The notes: generated by a model from the letters alone, not told the origin. A stretch of DNA of 64,000 nucleotides from UBA7672 sp965279205 (GCA_965279205.1 OZ257144.1:2542001-2606000); one strand, 5' to 3'; shown: positions 1 to 9,253, counted from the stretch's first letter. Translations and numbers: made by a program.

Positions 1-25
1 AGCTTCTGCGCACTCGGGGCGAGTC

Positions 26-706
26 GTGAGCCAGCACAAGAGCCACATCCTCGCCATCGACGATGACGATCGGCTGCGCGATCTGCTGAAGCGCTACCTG
101 TCCAGCGAGGGCCACGACGTCACGGTCGCGCGCGACGCCGCTTCGGCGCGACGCCTGATGAGCACCATGGCTTTTGACCTGATCATCCTCGACGTGATGA
201 TGCCGGGCGAGGACGGCCTTTCCCTGCTCAAGAGTATCCGCCAGGAGAAGGCCGACACGCCTGTCATCCTTCTCACGGCCCGCGCCCTGCCCGCCGAACG
301 TATCGAAGGCCTCAAGCTCGGCGCCGACGACTACCTGCCGAAACCGTTCGAGCCGGAAGAGCTCGTTCTGCGCATCGGCTCGATCCTGAAGCGCGCCACG
401 CCGGAGGCGCCGATTGAAGAAGTCCGCCTGTCCGGCATGGTCTTCCATGTCGGCAAGAGCGAGCTACGCCGCGACGGTCGCCTTGTGCGCCTCACCGAAA
501 GCGAAGCTCAGCTTTTGGCTATCCTTGCCGGCCGCCACGGCGCCGCGATCTCGCGCCATGAACTTGCAACGCTGACCGCCGCCGGCGTCGAGCGCTCCGT
601 GGATGTCCAGGTCACCCGCCTGCGCCGAAAGATTGAGCGTGATCCGCGCGAGCCCGTGCATCTCCAGACCGTGCGCGGCGTTGGCTACCGACTGACCGGG
701 GACTAG
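26..706 (+). CDS. OmpR-family response regulator (PetR-like)
   Basis: A cytoplasmic DNA-binding response regulator of 226 residues. The receiver domain (about 7-120) has the acidic cluster at D12-D15, phospho-acceptor D56, T84 and K106. A winged-helix Trans_reg_C domain (about 132-225) ends in the usual GVGYRL motif. The receiver most resembles alphaproteobacterial PetR/OmpR regulators, but I cannot name its regulon. The start is GTG; the frame is open to the window edge, so an upstream start is possible, though MSQHKSHILAIDDD fits the family N-terminus. One base separates it from the histidine kinase that follows, its likely partner. Confidence 0.93.
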   Translation: MSQHKSHILAIDDDDRLRDLLKRYLSSEGHDVTVARDAASARRLMSTMAFDLIILDVMMPGEDGLSLLKSIRQEKADTPVILLTARALPAERIEGLKLGADDYLPKPFEPEELVLRIGSILKRATPEAPIEEVRLSGMVFHVGKSELRRDGRLVRLTESEAQLLAILAGRHGAAISRHELATLTAAGVERSVDVQVTRLRRKIERDPREPVHLQTVRGVGYRLTGD

Positions 707-707
707 A

Positions 708-2039
708 ATGCGCCTGCGCGACTACACTCCGCGAGGCTACCAGGCCCGGCACATCCTGATCCTCATCGTTCCGATGATCATCTTCGTCGTGTCGATGACG
801 CTGTTCTTCTTCTACACCCACGTCGAACAGGTGAACGCCAAACTATCCCGCTCCGTCGCTGACGAACTCGCCTTCGTCATCCAGCAGCGCCACGACAACG
901 TCGAGGCCTGGCCAAAACTCGCGGAGGGCGTCGAAAAGGCGGGGCTGATGTCCGTTTCCTTCACGCCCGGCGTCACGAGACTCACCGCCCCTGAGGGCTC
1001 CGACTGCTGCGACCAGCTTGGCGAAGAACTGAAGCAACGCTTCAAGGGAATGAGCTACACCTACCGCTACTTCCCCGGCGACCTGCTCACCATCCGCATC
1101 CTGTCGCAGGATGGCCTTCTCGAAGCTCGCATGGACCGCAAGCGCGTGATCATCATCACGGCGCACATCTTCATCGTCTGGTCGGTCGCCTTCAGCGTGC
1201 TGCTGCTGATCACGTCCTACCTGTTCCTGCGCAATCAGGTTCGCTCCATCCTGCAACTGTCCTGGGCCGCCGACACCTTCGGCCGCGGCGAAGACATGCC
1301 GGACTTCAAGCCCTCAGGCGCCCTGGAAGTGCGCACGGCGGCGCGCTCCCTCATGCGCATGCGCAACCGCATCCGCCGCTATGCCGACCAGCGCACCGCC
1401 ATGCTGGCCGGCGTCAGCCACGACCTGCGTACGCCGCTAACGCGCCTGAAGCTGGAACTCGCCCTTCTGCCGAAGGGTCACGACGCCACGGCGGCGAAGG
1501 CCGACATCGCCGAGATGGAGCGCATGCTCGACGGCTATCTCGCCTTCGCGCGTGGCGAGGAAGGCGAGCAGCCTGTCCAGACGGATGTCGTCGCGGTTGC
1601 GCAAGAAGCCGCGGCAGCAGCAGCAGCACGAACCAGTCTCGAACTCGTTGCCCCGGCTCCGGTCAACATGCGCATTCGCCCGCTGGCAATGAAGCGCGCC
1701 ATATCGAACCTCGCCAACAACGCCGCCGACCATGGCAAGCACGTGCGTGTCACCGTGATGGCCGAACCCGGCGAAGCGGTCATTGTCGTCGAAGACGACG
1801 GCCCCGGCATCCCGCCGGAGAACTATGAAGACGCCTTCCGCCCCTTCAGCCGCCTCGACGCCTCGCGCAACCAGAACGTCTCCGGCGTAGGCCTCGGCCT
1901 CACCATCGCTCGCGACACCGCGAGAGCCCATGGTGGCGACGTAACACTGGGAAAATCGGAATTGGGCGGCTTGCGAGCCGTCATTCGCCTACCTCTGGAC
2001 GCCGAGCGGCCAAAAGGCATGAAGGACGAAGATGACTAG
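708..2039 (+). CDS. EnvZ-type sensor histidine kinase
   Basis: A membrane histidine kinase of 443 residues, co-transcribed with the preceding regulator. Two membrane segments (about 15-37 and 146-174) flank a periplasmic sensor region of about 110 residues. A HAMP-like linker, a HisKA domain with phospho-histidine H238 (SHDLRTPL) and a HATPase domain follow, with N338, D364-G367 (DDGPG) and the GLGL motif near 395. All catalytic boxes look intact. The signal sensed is not deducible. The periplasmic loop holds an adjacent cysteine pair (about 100-101). The TAG stop shares a CTAG palindrome with the convergent emfourin-like gene. Confidence 0.93.
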   Translation: MRLRDYTPRGYQARHILILIVPMIIFVVSMTLFFFYTHVEQVNAKLSRSVADELAFVIQQRHDNVEAWPKLAEGVEKAGLMSVSFTPGVTRLTAPEGSDCCDQLGEELKQRFKGMSYTYRYFPGDLLTIRILSQDGLLEARMDRKRVIIITAHIFIVWSVAFSVLLLITSYLFLRNQVRSILQLSWAADTFGRGEDMPDFKPSGALEVRTAARSLMRMRNRIRRYADQRTAMLAGVSHDLRTPLTRLKLELALLPKGHDATAAKADIAEMERMLDGYLAFARGEEGEQPVQTDVVAVAQEAAAAAAARTSLELVAPAPVNMRIRPLAMKRAISNLANNAADHGKHVRVTVMAEPGEAVIVVEDDGPGIPPENYEDAFRPFSRLDASRNQNVSGVGLGLTIARDTARAHGGDVTLGKSELGGLRAVIRLPLDAERPKGMKDEDD

Positions 2040-2320
2040 AGCAGCTCGTCCTTGACGGTCGATATCAGCGCTTTGGGCAGTGCGCTCTCAGGCGCCTCGA
2101 CGGTTTCGACACGGCCGCGCCTGCGTCGGGTGATGCGATAGCGAAACTCGTCAGGCGTTCCCGGTGGATGCCCATCGTCTTTTTCGAAAAGCTTCTCGAT
2201 CGCCAACTGGTCCTTTTGAGACAGATCAGAAGCGTCACACCTTCCCTGGCTCTTGATCTTCGATCCAGGCAGGCCAAAGCCCGCAAAGCCGCCGATACGT
2301 TCAACAAGAAGCTCGCTCAC
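2036..2320 (-). CDS. emfourin-like inhibitor of protealysin-type protease
   Basis: A small protein of 94 residues with no signal peptide. It starts at GTG, preceded by GGAG about 8 bases upstream. Its N-terminus (ERIGGFAGFG) and its position 33 bases downstream of a protealysin-like M4 protease match the emfourin (M4in) family, cytoplasmic inhibitors encoded beside protealysin-like proteases. The proposed role is to hold the companion protease inactive inside the producing cell. Function is inferred from context plus N-terminal similarity; I could not run a profile search. Confidence 0.72.
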   Translation of the reverse strand: MSELLVERIGGFAGFGLPGSKIKSQGRCDASDLSQKDQLAIEKLFEKDDGHPPGTPDEFRYRITRRRRGRVETVEAPESALPKALISTVKDELL

Positions 2321-2353
2321 AGCAGCGCTCCACTAGGCTCGCCCCCGAACGCC

Positions 2354-3385
2354 TTAAAGACCTACCTGTTTCCACGCCTTGTCAATCTCGGTCCGGATTT
2401 TCGGAATCGCCGGATACATCTGCGTCGCCAGCTTGCGCGTGCGATCGGCGAACACCTTCATCTTCATGTTGGGGTTTGGGCCGAAGGCGGTCATAGCCGA
2501 ATACCAGACTTGTCCGGTCTTTTCCCAGCTCTTCCCGCCGATCGCTTTTGCAGCCTTGTAGAAGGCGTAGTTTGGAATTCCGCTGCTGTAATGCGGGTCC
2601 ATGCCGGGTGTGTAGTCCTTGTAGTGCATCACCTGCGCACCCAGACAATGCTTGGCCTTCGGGTTGGCCATGTCCCGCAGGCAGGTATAGCCCTTTGCTG
2701 TCGCGCCAGGCCCCATGATGTCCTTGCCGATCAACCAGTCCGCCGAGTTTACGGTCTGCTTTGCGCTCCACTGGCGGAACATTGAACCAAAAACGTCGGA
2801 CATACTTTCATTCAGGCCGCCGGACTCGTTTGCGTACACAAGCTGTAGGGTATGCTGGGTCACGCCGTGGGTCAGCTCGTGGCCAATCACGTCGTTGCCT
2901 TTGGTGAAATCGACGAAAATGTTTCCGTCGCCGTCGCCATAGATCATCTGCGAACCGTTCCAGGCCGCGTTGTTGTATTTTGCGCCGTAGTGGATCGACG
3001 ACTGCAAAGTCATGCCCGCATTGTCGATCGAATTGCGCTTGAAAACCTTTTGAAAAAACATGGCGACCGCCGTCGTCTGCGTGAAGCAGCGCTTCGCACT
3101 CGCGTCAGGAGAAGCGCCTGGATTGGGCACTGGCGCGCCGGGCAGCGACGATCCCTGGTTGCAATTGAAAACGGTAATCTTGGGCGCCGCGGACAAGGTC
3201 ACGGCCGACATGCCGACAATGCTCTGTGCAGAAACGAGCTTGCCAGCCTGCGTCCTCAGCTTGCGGATTTCCTTGTCTACTCTCGCCGTGTCGGCGAAGC
3301 CCTTGCGGTCGGCCACGCTTAGCGTCTTGTCTTTCGCCAGGCGCTCCAGAATGTCGTTCGGAATGATCGAGCAGCACGCTGCCAT
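2354..3385 (-). CDS. protealysin-like M4 metalloprotease
   Basis: A thermolysin-family zinc protease of 343 residues. Zinc ligands H169 and H173 with general base E170 form HELTH, the third ligand is E193 in GGLNESMSD, and the transition-state histidine is H265 in DPHYSSG. Like protealysin, and unlike secreted thermolysins, it lacks a signal peptide and begins with a short propeptide (CSIIPNDILERLA) of the PLP type. ATG at 3385 is preferred; an in-frame TTG at 3397 would add four residues, and a G-rich tract precedes the ATG. Likely substrates include host or matrix proteins by analogy only. It forms a two-gene unit with the emfourin-like gene. Confidence 0.9.
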   Translation of the reverse strand: MAACCSIIPNDILERLAKDKTLSVADRKGFADTARVDKEIRKLRTQAGKLVSAQSIVGMSAVTLSAAPKITVFNCNQGSSLPGAPVPNPGASPDASAKRCFTQTTAVAMFFQKVFKRNSIDNAGMTLQSSIHYGAKYNNAAWNGSQMIYGDGDGNIFVDFTKGNDVIGHELTHGVTQHTLQLVYANESGGLNESMSDVFGSMFRQWSAKQTVNSADWLIGKDIMGPGATAKGYTCLRDMANPKAKHCLGAQVMHYKDYTPGMDPHYSSGIPNYAFYKAAKAIGGKSWEKTGQVWYSAMTAFGPNPNMKMKVFADRTRKLATQMYPAIPKIRTEIDKAWKQVGL

Positions 3386-3508
3386 ATGTCCCCCCAATAC
3401 CTACCCAACGCGATTATGATCCGCATGCGGACCGAATCAATACTCAGAGCCGAAACTGGAGGAGCACTTTTTGTGACAGAGGCAGGAAAGCCGGGGAATA
3501 CCCTGCGG

Positions 3509-4366
3509 CTACGCCTTCTTCTCCGCCTCGCGCGACAGCTCGGCGCCACGCCGAACCGCAGCATCCACCGCCTTGCGTATCAGGTCCGGCATTCCACCGG
3601 CAGACATCAGCACGTCCAGCGCAGCCGCCGTCGTACCACCCGGCGATGTCACTGCCTTGCGCAGTTCCGCAGGCGGCTCGGCGAATTCTCCAAGCAGCGC
3701 GCCAGCGCCGACAACCGTTTCACGCGCCAGCGCGTTCGCGGTTGCCTCGCCCAGACCGGCAGCGCGACCAGCCGCTGCCAGCGACTCGACCAGCAGGAAC
3801 ACATAGGCCGGCCCAGATCCCGACACGGCCGTCACCGCATCCATCTGCTCTTCCTTAAGCGGACCGATCACCAGTCCCAGCGGCTCCAGCAGTTTTGCCG
3901 TCGCCATACTCTCGGCATCGCCGCAAGCGTCCGAGAGCGCATAGCCGGTCACACCCATGCCGATCGCGCCCGGCGTGTTCGGCATCGCCCGCGCGATCTT
4001 CGTTGTCCCAAGCGCACTCGCGATCCGCGAAATCGTCACGCCTGCCATGATGGACACGACCAGCGTCTCCGGCCCCGTCCAGGCCTTGAGGCCAGCGACA
4101 GCGTCGGAGAAGCCCTGCGGCTTCATCGCCAGCACGAGAATGTCTGCTGGTTCAGCCGGCGGATTGAGCGCAATCAGTTTTTCGTTCGCCGCCTCGATGA
4201 CATCGGCGCCCGGATGCGGCTCGACAACGGAGAGCTTGCCGACACCTGCCGCGCCGAGATCCTGCAGCCAGCCCCGCGCCATGGCCGAACCCATGCGCCC
4301 AGCGCCGACCAGAACGGCATGCTTCAACCGCGCGCCCCCCGCAGAGGAGGATGGGCCCGCGGCCAT
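3509..4366 (-). CDS. proC: pyrroline-5-carboxylate reductase
   Basis: Catalyses the last step of proline synthesis, NAD(P)H-dependent reduction of 1-pyrroline-5-carboxylate, in the cytoplasm. The 285-residue protein has the Rossmann motif GAGRMG at 21-26, the conserved AVSGSGPAYVF segment at the start of the C-terminal dimerisation domain, and TSPGGTTAAAL. The first 14 residues are an unusual Ser/Ala/Gly stretch, so the start may be later, close to LKHAVLVGAG. It follows the YbjN gene with 4 bases between them, so the two are probably co-transcribed, a pairing that recurs in alphaproteobacteria. Confidence 0.95.
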   Translation of the reverse strand: MAAGPSSSAGGARLKHAVLVGAGRMGSAMARGWLQDLGAAGVGKLSVVEPHPGADVIEAANEKLIALNPPAEPADILVLAMKPQGFSDAVAGLKAWTGPETLVVSIMAGVTISRIASALGTTKIARAMPNTPGAIGMGVTGYALSDACGDAESMATAKLLEPLGLVIGPLKEEQMDAVTAVSGSGPAYVFLLVESLAAAGRAAGLGEATANALARETVVGAGALLGEFAEPPAELRKAVTSPGGTTAAALDVLMSAGGMPDLIRKAVDAAVRRGAELSREAEKKA

Positions 4367-4370
4367 TGCC

Positions 4371-4874
4371 TCACGCCTCGCCGTGGGTTTCGAAGATCAC
4401 GGCAGCAACGGCTTCCGCAGCCGATTTGCCGGCCCACACAACAAAGTTGAACGCCGGCAGGAACTGGTCCGCAGCATCCAGAGCCGCCGCCAGGATTGCC
4501 GCGATCTCGCCCTGCTCGGGCGCGATGCGATCCAGCATCGGGATGGTGTGACGGAACACCGCCACGCCCTCGTCATTCCAGTAATCGAAATGGCCCAGCC
4601 ACAGCCGCTCGTTGATGCGGCGGAGCAGATCCGAGATCTGCGCCTGCTTCGCGTTCGGCGCCCGCAGATCGAGCGTCAGCGAGAAGCTCAGAGAGGCCGG
4701 CTCGGCGCGCCACACGAACATGCCGCCGAACTCGCCCCACTTGGTCGTCGCGGCGCAGTGGATCATTCCATCTTCGGAGCGCTCGCACGCCCAGTCCGCC
4801 GCGAGCAGCGTTTGCTCGACGACATCCATGGCGCGGTCATGAAAGTCAGCGGAGATCGTGTCGAGATGCGACAT
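4371..4874 (-). CDS. YbjN-domain protein
   Basis: A cytoplasmic YbjN-family protein of 167 residues (type III secretion chaperone-like fold), of unknown biochemical role. ATG at 4874 was chosen because AGGAGGA lies 5-6 bases upstream; an upstream in-frame start at 4907 lacks such a site. Family-like features are the central NERLWLGHFDYW stretch and the acidic/hydrophobic C-terminal helix. It lies immediately upstream of proC in the same direction. Confidence 0.82.
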   Translation of the reverse strand: MSHLDTISADFHDRAMDVVEQTLLAADWACERSEDGMIHCAATTKWGEFGGMFVWRAEPASLSFSLTLDLRAPNAKQAQISDLLRRINERLWLGHFDYWNDEGVAVFRHTIPMLDRIAPEQGEIAAILAAALDAADQFLPAFNFVVWAGKSAAEAVAAVIFETHGEA

Positions 4875-4997
4875 CCAGTCCTCCTCGGATGGCCAGGCAA
4901 GAATCAAGATGCCCGCCCGGTTCGTGATCGACGCTATAGAGCGTTGATGGCTCTAACAATGGCGTCGTGGTTAAGGGGTTGGTGATACGAATCGCGT

Positions 4998-5252
4998 CTA
5001 CGACTTGCCGCCGAGACGCGCTTCCAGTTCGGCCACGCGCTTCTCAAGCGCCTCGGCTTTTTCAACAGCCGAGCGAGCGATGGCCTTCAGCGCCTCGACT
5101 TCCTCACGTTTCGCCAGGTCCATGTCGGCGACGACGCGCTCAGCCATCGAGCGAAAAAGCGCTTTCGCCTCGTCATTGGCGGCCTGCGCCATGCCGGCAG
5201 CGCCCTGCATCATGCGGGAAATGTCGTCCATGATGGGATTACGCGTCTGCAT
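4998..5252 (-). CDS. ubiK: UbiK-family ubiquinone biosynthesis accessory factor
   Basis: A small protein of 84 residues. The C-terminal half is a predicted coiled coil rich in Glu, Lys and Ala, ending in ALEKRVAELEARL, the signature of the BMFP/UbiK family. UbiK aids assembly or function of the ubiquinone (UbiIJK) complex in Escherichia coli; that role is taken from the family. ATG at 5252 was preferred over an in-frame start 12 bases upstream. Divergent from lgt across about 100 bases. Confidence 0.82.
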   Translation of the reverse strand: MQTRNPIMDDISRMMQGAAGMAQAANDEAKALFRSMAERVVADMDLAKREEVEALKAIARSAVEKAEALEKRVAELEARLGGKS

Positions 5253-5350
5253 AGGCGCCTCCACGATAGACCCCGCCAGCGGAGCCGGTATCTATATGGC
5301 CCGGCAGGCCGGGGATTTCAAAGTACCTGTGGAATAGGCTAGAGGGACGC

Positions 5351-6280
5351 ATGTTCATACCCTTGGAAATCCCCTTCCCCCGCATCGATCCTGCGGCTTT
5401 CACCATTCCATTGCCTGATATGCAGCTCGGCCCGATCCAGCTCGGCCCGTTCCCCGTGCGCTGGTATGCCCTGGGTTACATCTTCGGGCTGCTGCTCGGC
5501 TGGTGGTATGCCGTCCGCATCGTGATGCAGCCAAAACTGTGGGGCGAGGCCGAGAAGGGCCCGCTTACCAAGGCCGACATCGACGACTTCGCCTTCTTCG
5601 CCATGATCGGCATCCTGCTTGGCGGCCGCATCGGCTACATCCTGTTCTACACGATCTGGTTCGAGCCCGGGAAACTCACCGGCGATCCGATGTTCATCCT
5701 CCGCATGTGGGAAGGCGGCATGTCCTTCCACGGCGGCCTCATCGGCGCGACGCTGGCCGTGCTCTACACCACCTGGTCGCGAAAGATCTCGCTGCTCAGC
5801 CTGGGCGACGTCGCCTGCGCTGCGGCGCCGATCGGCATCTTCCTCGTCCGCGTCGCCAACTTCATCAACGGCGAGCTCTATGGCCGCGCAACCGATGCGC
5901 CATGGGGCATGCGCTTCCCGGCCTACGACTGGAACACGCGACAGTGGGGATCAGTCGAAAACCTGCCCACGGTCCACCCCAGCCAGCTCTACGAAGCCGT
6001 GCTCGAAGGCCTCCTTCTCTTCGCCATCTGCGCCGTCGCCGTCTGGGGCTTCAGGTTGCTGCGCAAGCCGGGCCTCGTCGCCGGCATCTTCCTGATCGGC
6101 TATGCGCTCAGCCGCTCCTTCGTGGAAAACTTCCGCGAGCCGGATTCGTTCACCGCCGGGATCATGCCGACCTGGTTCACCATGGGCATGCTGCTCTCGG
6201 TTCCGATGATCCTTGGCGGCGCCTTCCTGATCTGGCGCGCCACGCGCGTCGGCAACGGCGGCGAAGCGAAACCGGCGTGA
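5351..6280 (+). CDS. lgt: prolipoprotein diacylglyceryl transferase
   Basis: Inner-membrane enzyme that transfers diacylglycerol from phosphatidylglycerol to the lipobox cysteine of preprolipoproteins, the first step of lipoprotein maturation. The 309-residue protein has about seven hydrophobic segments and the signatures GGMSFHGGLIG, RVANFINGELYGR (essential arginine and asparagine) and HPSQLYEAVLEG. GAGGG precedes the ATG. It heads an operon with midA-like and pgeF genes, a conserved alphaproteobacterial arrangement. Its substrates in this window include the lipoproteins at 9254-10267, 42347-42676 and 42769-43104. Confidence 0.97.
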   Translation: MFIPLEIPFPRIDPAAFTIPLPDMQLGPIQLGPFPVRWYALGYIFGLLLGWWYAVRIVMQPKLWGEAEKGPLTKADIDDFAFFAMIGILLGGRIGYILFYTIWFEPGKLTGDPMFILRMWEGGMSFHGGLIGATLAVLYTTWSRKISLLSLGDVACAAAPIGIFLVRVANFINGELYGRATDAPWGMRFPAYDWNTRQWGSVENLPTVHPSQLYEAVLEGLLLFAICAVAVWGFRLLRKPGLVAGIFLIGYALSRSFVENFREPDSFTAGIMPTWFTMGMLLSVPMILGGAFLIWRATRVGNGGEAKPA

Positions 6281-6290
6281 GACCTCTGGA

Positions 6291-7337
6291 ATGAGCGGGA
6301 TGCGCCAGCGCATCAGCGACGCGATCCGGGCCAACGGCCCTATGCCCGTCTCGCTCTACATGTTGATGTGCCTGCACGATCCGCGCGACGGCTACTACGC
6401 CACACGTCCGGGCATCAGCGCCGATTTTACAACTGCGCCTGAAACCAGCCAGGTCTTTGGCGAACTGCTCGGCCTTTGGGCCGCGCACGAATGGTTGAAG
6501 CTCGGCAGCCCACGCAAGCTTTGGCTGATCGAACTCGGCCCCGGCCTCGGCACCATGATGCAGGACCTGCTGCGCGCCGCCGACTCAATCCAGGGTTTTT
6601 CCGATGCGGTCGAGATCGCCCTGATCGAAGCCAGCCCCACCCTGCGCGAACAACAGAAACAGCGTCTCTTTCCGCGCGAAGTCTGTCACTTCGATGACCT
6701 CGACGACGTGCCCGATGGTCCCGCCATCATCATCGCCAACGAATTCCTCGACTGCATGGCGATCCGGCAATTCATTCGCGATGGAAATGGCTGGCGCGAA
6801 CGCGCCATAGGCCTCGACCCTGCTGGCGCCCTGCGCTTCGGCATCGGCGAAGCCGCTGAACTGCCCGACAACCTGATCCCCGTGGGCGATCAGGTCGAGG
6901 CCGCCCCCGCTCTAGAAACCCTTGCCAGCAGCATCGCCGCTCGTTTCCGCAAATCCCCCGGCCGCGCCCTCATCATCGACTATGGCCCGGACGACCGCTC
7001 GCCCGACGATACGCTGCGCGCCTATCGCGCCGGCGCGCAGATCGACCCTCTGGCCGAACCCGGCGTATCCGATCTTACGGCCGATGTCGATTTCCCTCGC
7101 TTCAAGCGTATCGCGGAAAGCGAAGGCCTGCTTGTCCACGGCCCGATCCAGCAGGGCTATTTCCTCACCCGCCTCGGCGCCCGCGAACGCGCCCAGTCGC
7201 TCACGCGCGCCAACCCCGGGCGCGGCGAAGAAATCCACGCTAGCATCGAAAAGCTGGTATCGCCCGACCAGATGGGCGCAAGGTTTAAGGCCATCGCCCT
7301 GACGCCACAGGGCGCTGAAACACCTCCCGGGTTCTAG
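6291..7337 (+). CDS. MidA/NDUFAF7-family SAM-dependent methyltransferase
   Basis: A class I methyltransferase of the COG1565 (DUF185) family, 348 residues. The SAM-binding glycine loop is ELGPGLGTM at about residues 82-90, and ANEFLDCMAIRQF is a family hallmark. The mitochondrial homologue NDUFAF7/MidA dimethylates an arginine of a complex I subunit during assembly; whether this bacterial protein does the same is inference. It lies 10 bases after lgt and 12 before pgeF. Confidence 0.9.
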   Translation: MSGMRQRISDAIRANGPMPVSLYMLMCLHDPRDGYYATRPGISADFTTAPETSQVFGELLGLWAAHEWLKLGSPRKLWLIELGPGLGTMMQDLLRAADSIQGFSDAVEIALIEASPTLREQQKQRLFPREVCHFDDLDDVPDGPAIIIANEFLDCMAIRQFIRDGNGWRERAIGLDPAGALRFGIGEAAELPDNLIPVGDQVEAAPALETLASSIAARFRKSPGRALIIDYGPDDRSPDDTLRAYRAGAQIDPLAEPGVSDLTADVDFPRFKRIAESEGLLVHGPIQQGYFLTRLGARERAQSLTRANPGRGEEIHASIEKLVSPDQMGARFKAIALTPQGAETPPGF

Positions 7338-7349
7338 TGGAGCAGTCAC

Positions 7350-8141
7350 ATGACCGAAGACACCCGCCCACCCTTCGAGGAAGCTCCTGCGCTCAAGCGT
7401 TTCAGCATGCATGTGCGCCACGGCTTCTTCGGCCGTCGCGGCGGCGTTTCGCACGGCGTCTACAGAAGCCTGAATTGCGGTCCCGGCTCGGGCGATGATC
7501 CGGAAAAGGTTCTCGAGAACCGCCGCCGCGTCTGCGCGGCCCTCGGCGGCTCGATCGACCGCCTCGCCGCTCCGCGCCAGATACATTCCGCGAAGGCCGT
7601 CGCAACCGACCATGCCTTCGAGCCCAATGAACGCCCTGAATGCGATGCGCTGGTAACCAAACGCCCCGGCCTGCTGCTCGGCGTCCTGGCGGCCGACTGC
7701 GCGCCCATCGTCCTGTGCGATCCGCACAACGGGGTAATTGCCGCCATCCACGCCGGGTGGCGCGGCGCGGTCATCGGCGTCATCGAAAGCACGCTTGAGG
7801 TGATGGTCCAGCTTGGCGCCGATCCGGGCAAGACTGCCGCCGGCGTTGGCCCGTGCCTGTCGCAGAAATCCTTCGAGGTCGGCCCCGATCTCGCCGACGC
7901 GGTTCTTGACGCCACCCCCTGGGCCGAAATCCTGTTCGAACCCGGCCAGGGCGACCGCCAGTTCTTTGACCTGAAACGCTACTGTCTCGGTCGGCTGGCC
8001 CGTCTCGGCGTGGCGCACATGGACGCTCTGACCGACGACACGCTGACGCAGCCCGAGGACTATTTCAGCCATCGCGCCTCGGTGAAGGCTGGCGAGCGTG
8101 ACTGCGGGCGAAACATGACTGGAATCATGCTGGTCGCCTGA
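7350..8141 (+). CDS. pgeF: PgeF/YfiH-family peptidoglycan editing or purine nucleoside phosphorylase protein
   Basis: A 263-residue member of the former laccase-domain family (YfiH/LACC1). The zinc-binding triad is visible: H79 (RQIHS), C117 (AADCAPI) and H134 (AIHAGWRG). Homologues have been described as purine nucleoside phosphorylase/adenosine deaminase enzymes and, in E. coli, as PgeF, which removes mis-incorporated amino acids from muropeptide precursors. I cannot choose between these roles. GGAG lies 8 bases before the ATG. It is the last gene of the lgt operon. Confidence 0.92.
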   Translation: MTEDTRPPFEEAPALKRFSMHVRHGFFGRRGGVSHGVYRSLNCGPGSGDDPEKVLENRRRVCAALGGSIDRLAAPRQIHSAKAVATDHAFEPNERPECDALVTKRPGLLLGVLAADCAPIVLCDPHNGVIAAIHAGWRGAVIGVIESTLEVMVQLGADPGKTAAGVGPCLSQKSFEVGPDLADAVLDATPWAEILFEPGQGDRQFFDLKRYCLGRLARLGVAHMDALTDDTLTQPEDYFSHRASVKAGERDCGRNMTGIMLVA

Positions 8142-8142
8142 C

Positions 8143-8159
8143 CGACGGCTAACCCGTCG
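8143..8159 (+). terminator. hairpin after pgeF
   Basis: A 6-bp perfect stem (CGACGG / CCGTCG) with a 5-base loop starts two bases after the pgeF stop codon. No uridine tract follows, so it is at most a weak or Rho-assisted terminator. Confidence 0.35.
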
Positions 8160-8316
8160 CGTGTTAACTGCATGATCCTGCGGCATTTCCGCCGCACATC
8201 TGCGTTTGCGGAAACACTCCCAAGGATTCCTTTGGCCCCGCGATTGCTAGCTTTTCGATTCTGCGACAGAAGCGTGACGCCGAAGCCGAGCCCCGGCCCC
8301 ATGGAGTAGCGAGCAG

Positions 8317-9249
8317 ATGAAACTCATCTCGTGCAATTCCAACCGGCCCCTTGCCGACAAGATCTCGGCCTATCTCGACATCCGCCTCACCAACGCCGAA
8401 GTAAAAACCTTCAAGGACCGCGAAGTCTTCGTGAAGGTGAACGAGAACGTCCGCGGCCAGGACGTCTATGTGATCCAGTCCACCTCCGCTCCGGCCAACG
8501 ACCACCTGATGGAACTGCTGATCACGATGGACGCGCTGGTGCGCGCCAGCGCCCGCCGCATCACCGCAGTGATCCCCTATTTCGGTTATTCGCGGCAGGA
8601 CCGCAAAACGGATGGCCGCACGCCGATCTCCGCCAAGCTGGTCGCCAACCTGATTTCTGTCGCCGGCGCCGACCGCGTCGTCACCGTCGATCTCCACGCC
8701 GCCCAGATCCAGGGCTTCTTCGACAAGCCGACCGACAATCTCTTCGCCCAGCCGGAAATGGCCGAAGACATCCTCAAGAAGTACGGCGCCAAGGACCTGA
8801 TGGTCATCTCGCCGGACGTCGGCGGCGTCGTCCGCGCCCGCGCCCTGGCCAAGCGCCTCGATGCCGACCTCGCCATTGTGGACAAGCGCCGCGAGAAGGC
8901 GGGCGATTCCGAGGTGATGAACATCATCGGCGACGTCGAGGGCCGCAAATGCATTCTCGTCGATGACATGACGGACTCGGGCGGCACGCTCATCAACGCT
9001 GCCGACGCCCTGCTCAAGAAAGGCGCGAAGGAAGTCGCCGCCTACGTCACCCACGGCGTCCTCTCCAACGGCGCCGCCGGCAACATCGACAAGTCCCAGC
9101 TGAAAGAACTGGTCATCACCGACACCATCCAGGCCTCCGACCAGGTCTCCAAGGCGAAGAAAATCCGCACCCTGACGCTCGCCCCCCTCATCGGCGAAGC
9201 CATCCGCCGCATCGCCAACGACGAGTCGATCTCGAAGATGTTCGACTGA
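8317..9249 (+). CDS. prs: ribose-phosphate pyrophosphokinase
   Basis: Makes PRPP from ribose 5-phosphate and ATP for nucleotide, histidine and NAD synthesis. The 310 residues match the class I enzyme length. Visible are the catalytic flexible loop FGYSRQDRK (about 89-97), metal/ATP ligand H127 (VDLHAAQ) and the PRPP-binding loop DDMTDSGGTL at 216-225. It stands as a single gene with a 175-base leader that contains no other gene. The stop lies 4 bases from the convergent lipoprotein gene. Confidence 0.97.
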   Translation: MKLISCNSNRPLADKISAYLDIRLTNAEVKTFKDREVFVKVNENVRGQDVYVIQSTSAPANDHLMELLITMDALVRASARRITAVIPYFGYSRQDRKTDGRTPISAKLVANLISVAGADRVVTVDLHAAQIQGFFDKPTDNLFAQPEMAEDILKKYGAKDLMVISPDVGGVVRARALAKRLDADLAIVDKRREKAGDSEVMNIIGDVEGRKCILVDDMTDSGGTLINAADALLKKGAKEVAAYVTHGVLSNGAAGNIDKSQLKELVITDTIQASDQVSKAKKIRTLTLAPLIGEAIRRIANDESISKMFD

Positions 9250-9253
9250 GAGG

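Noticed and set aside
6912..8186. A 424-residue open frame on the minus strand
   Set aside because: Antisense shadow of midA/pgeF, with no ribosome site or recognisable domain.
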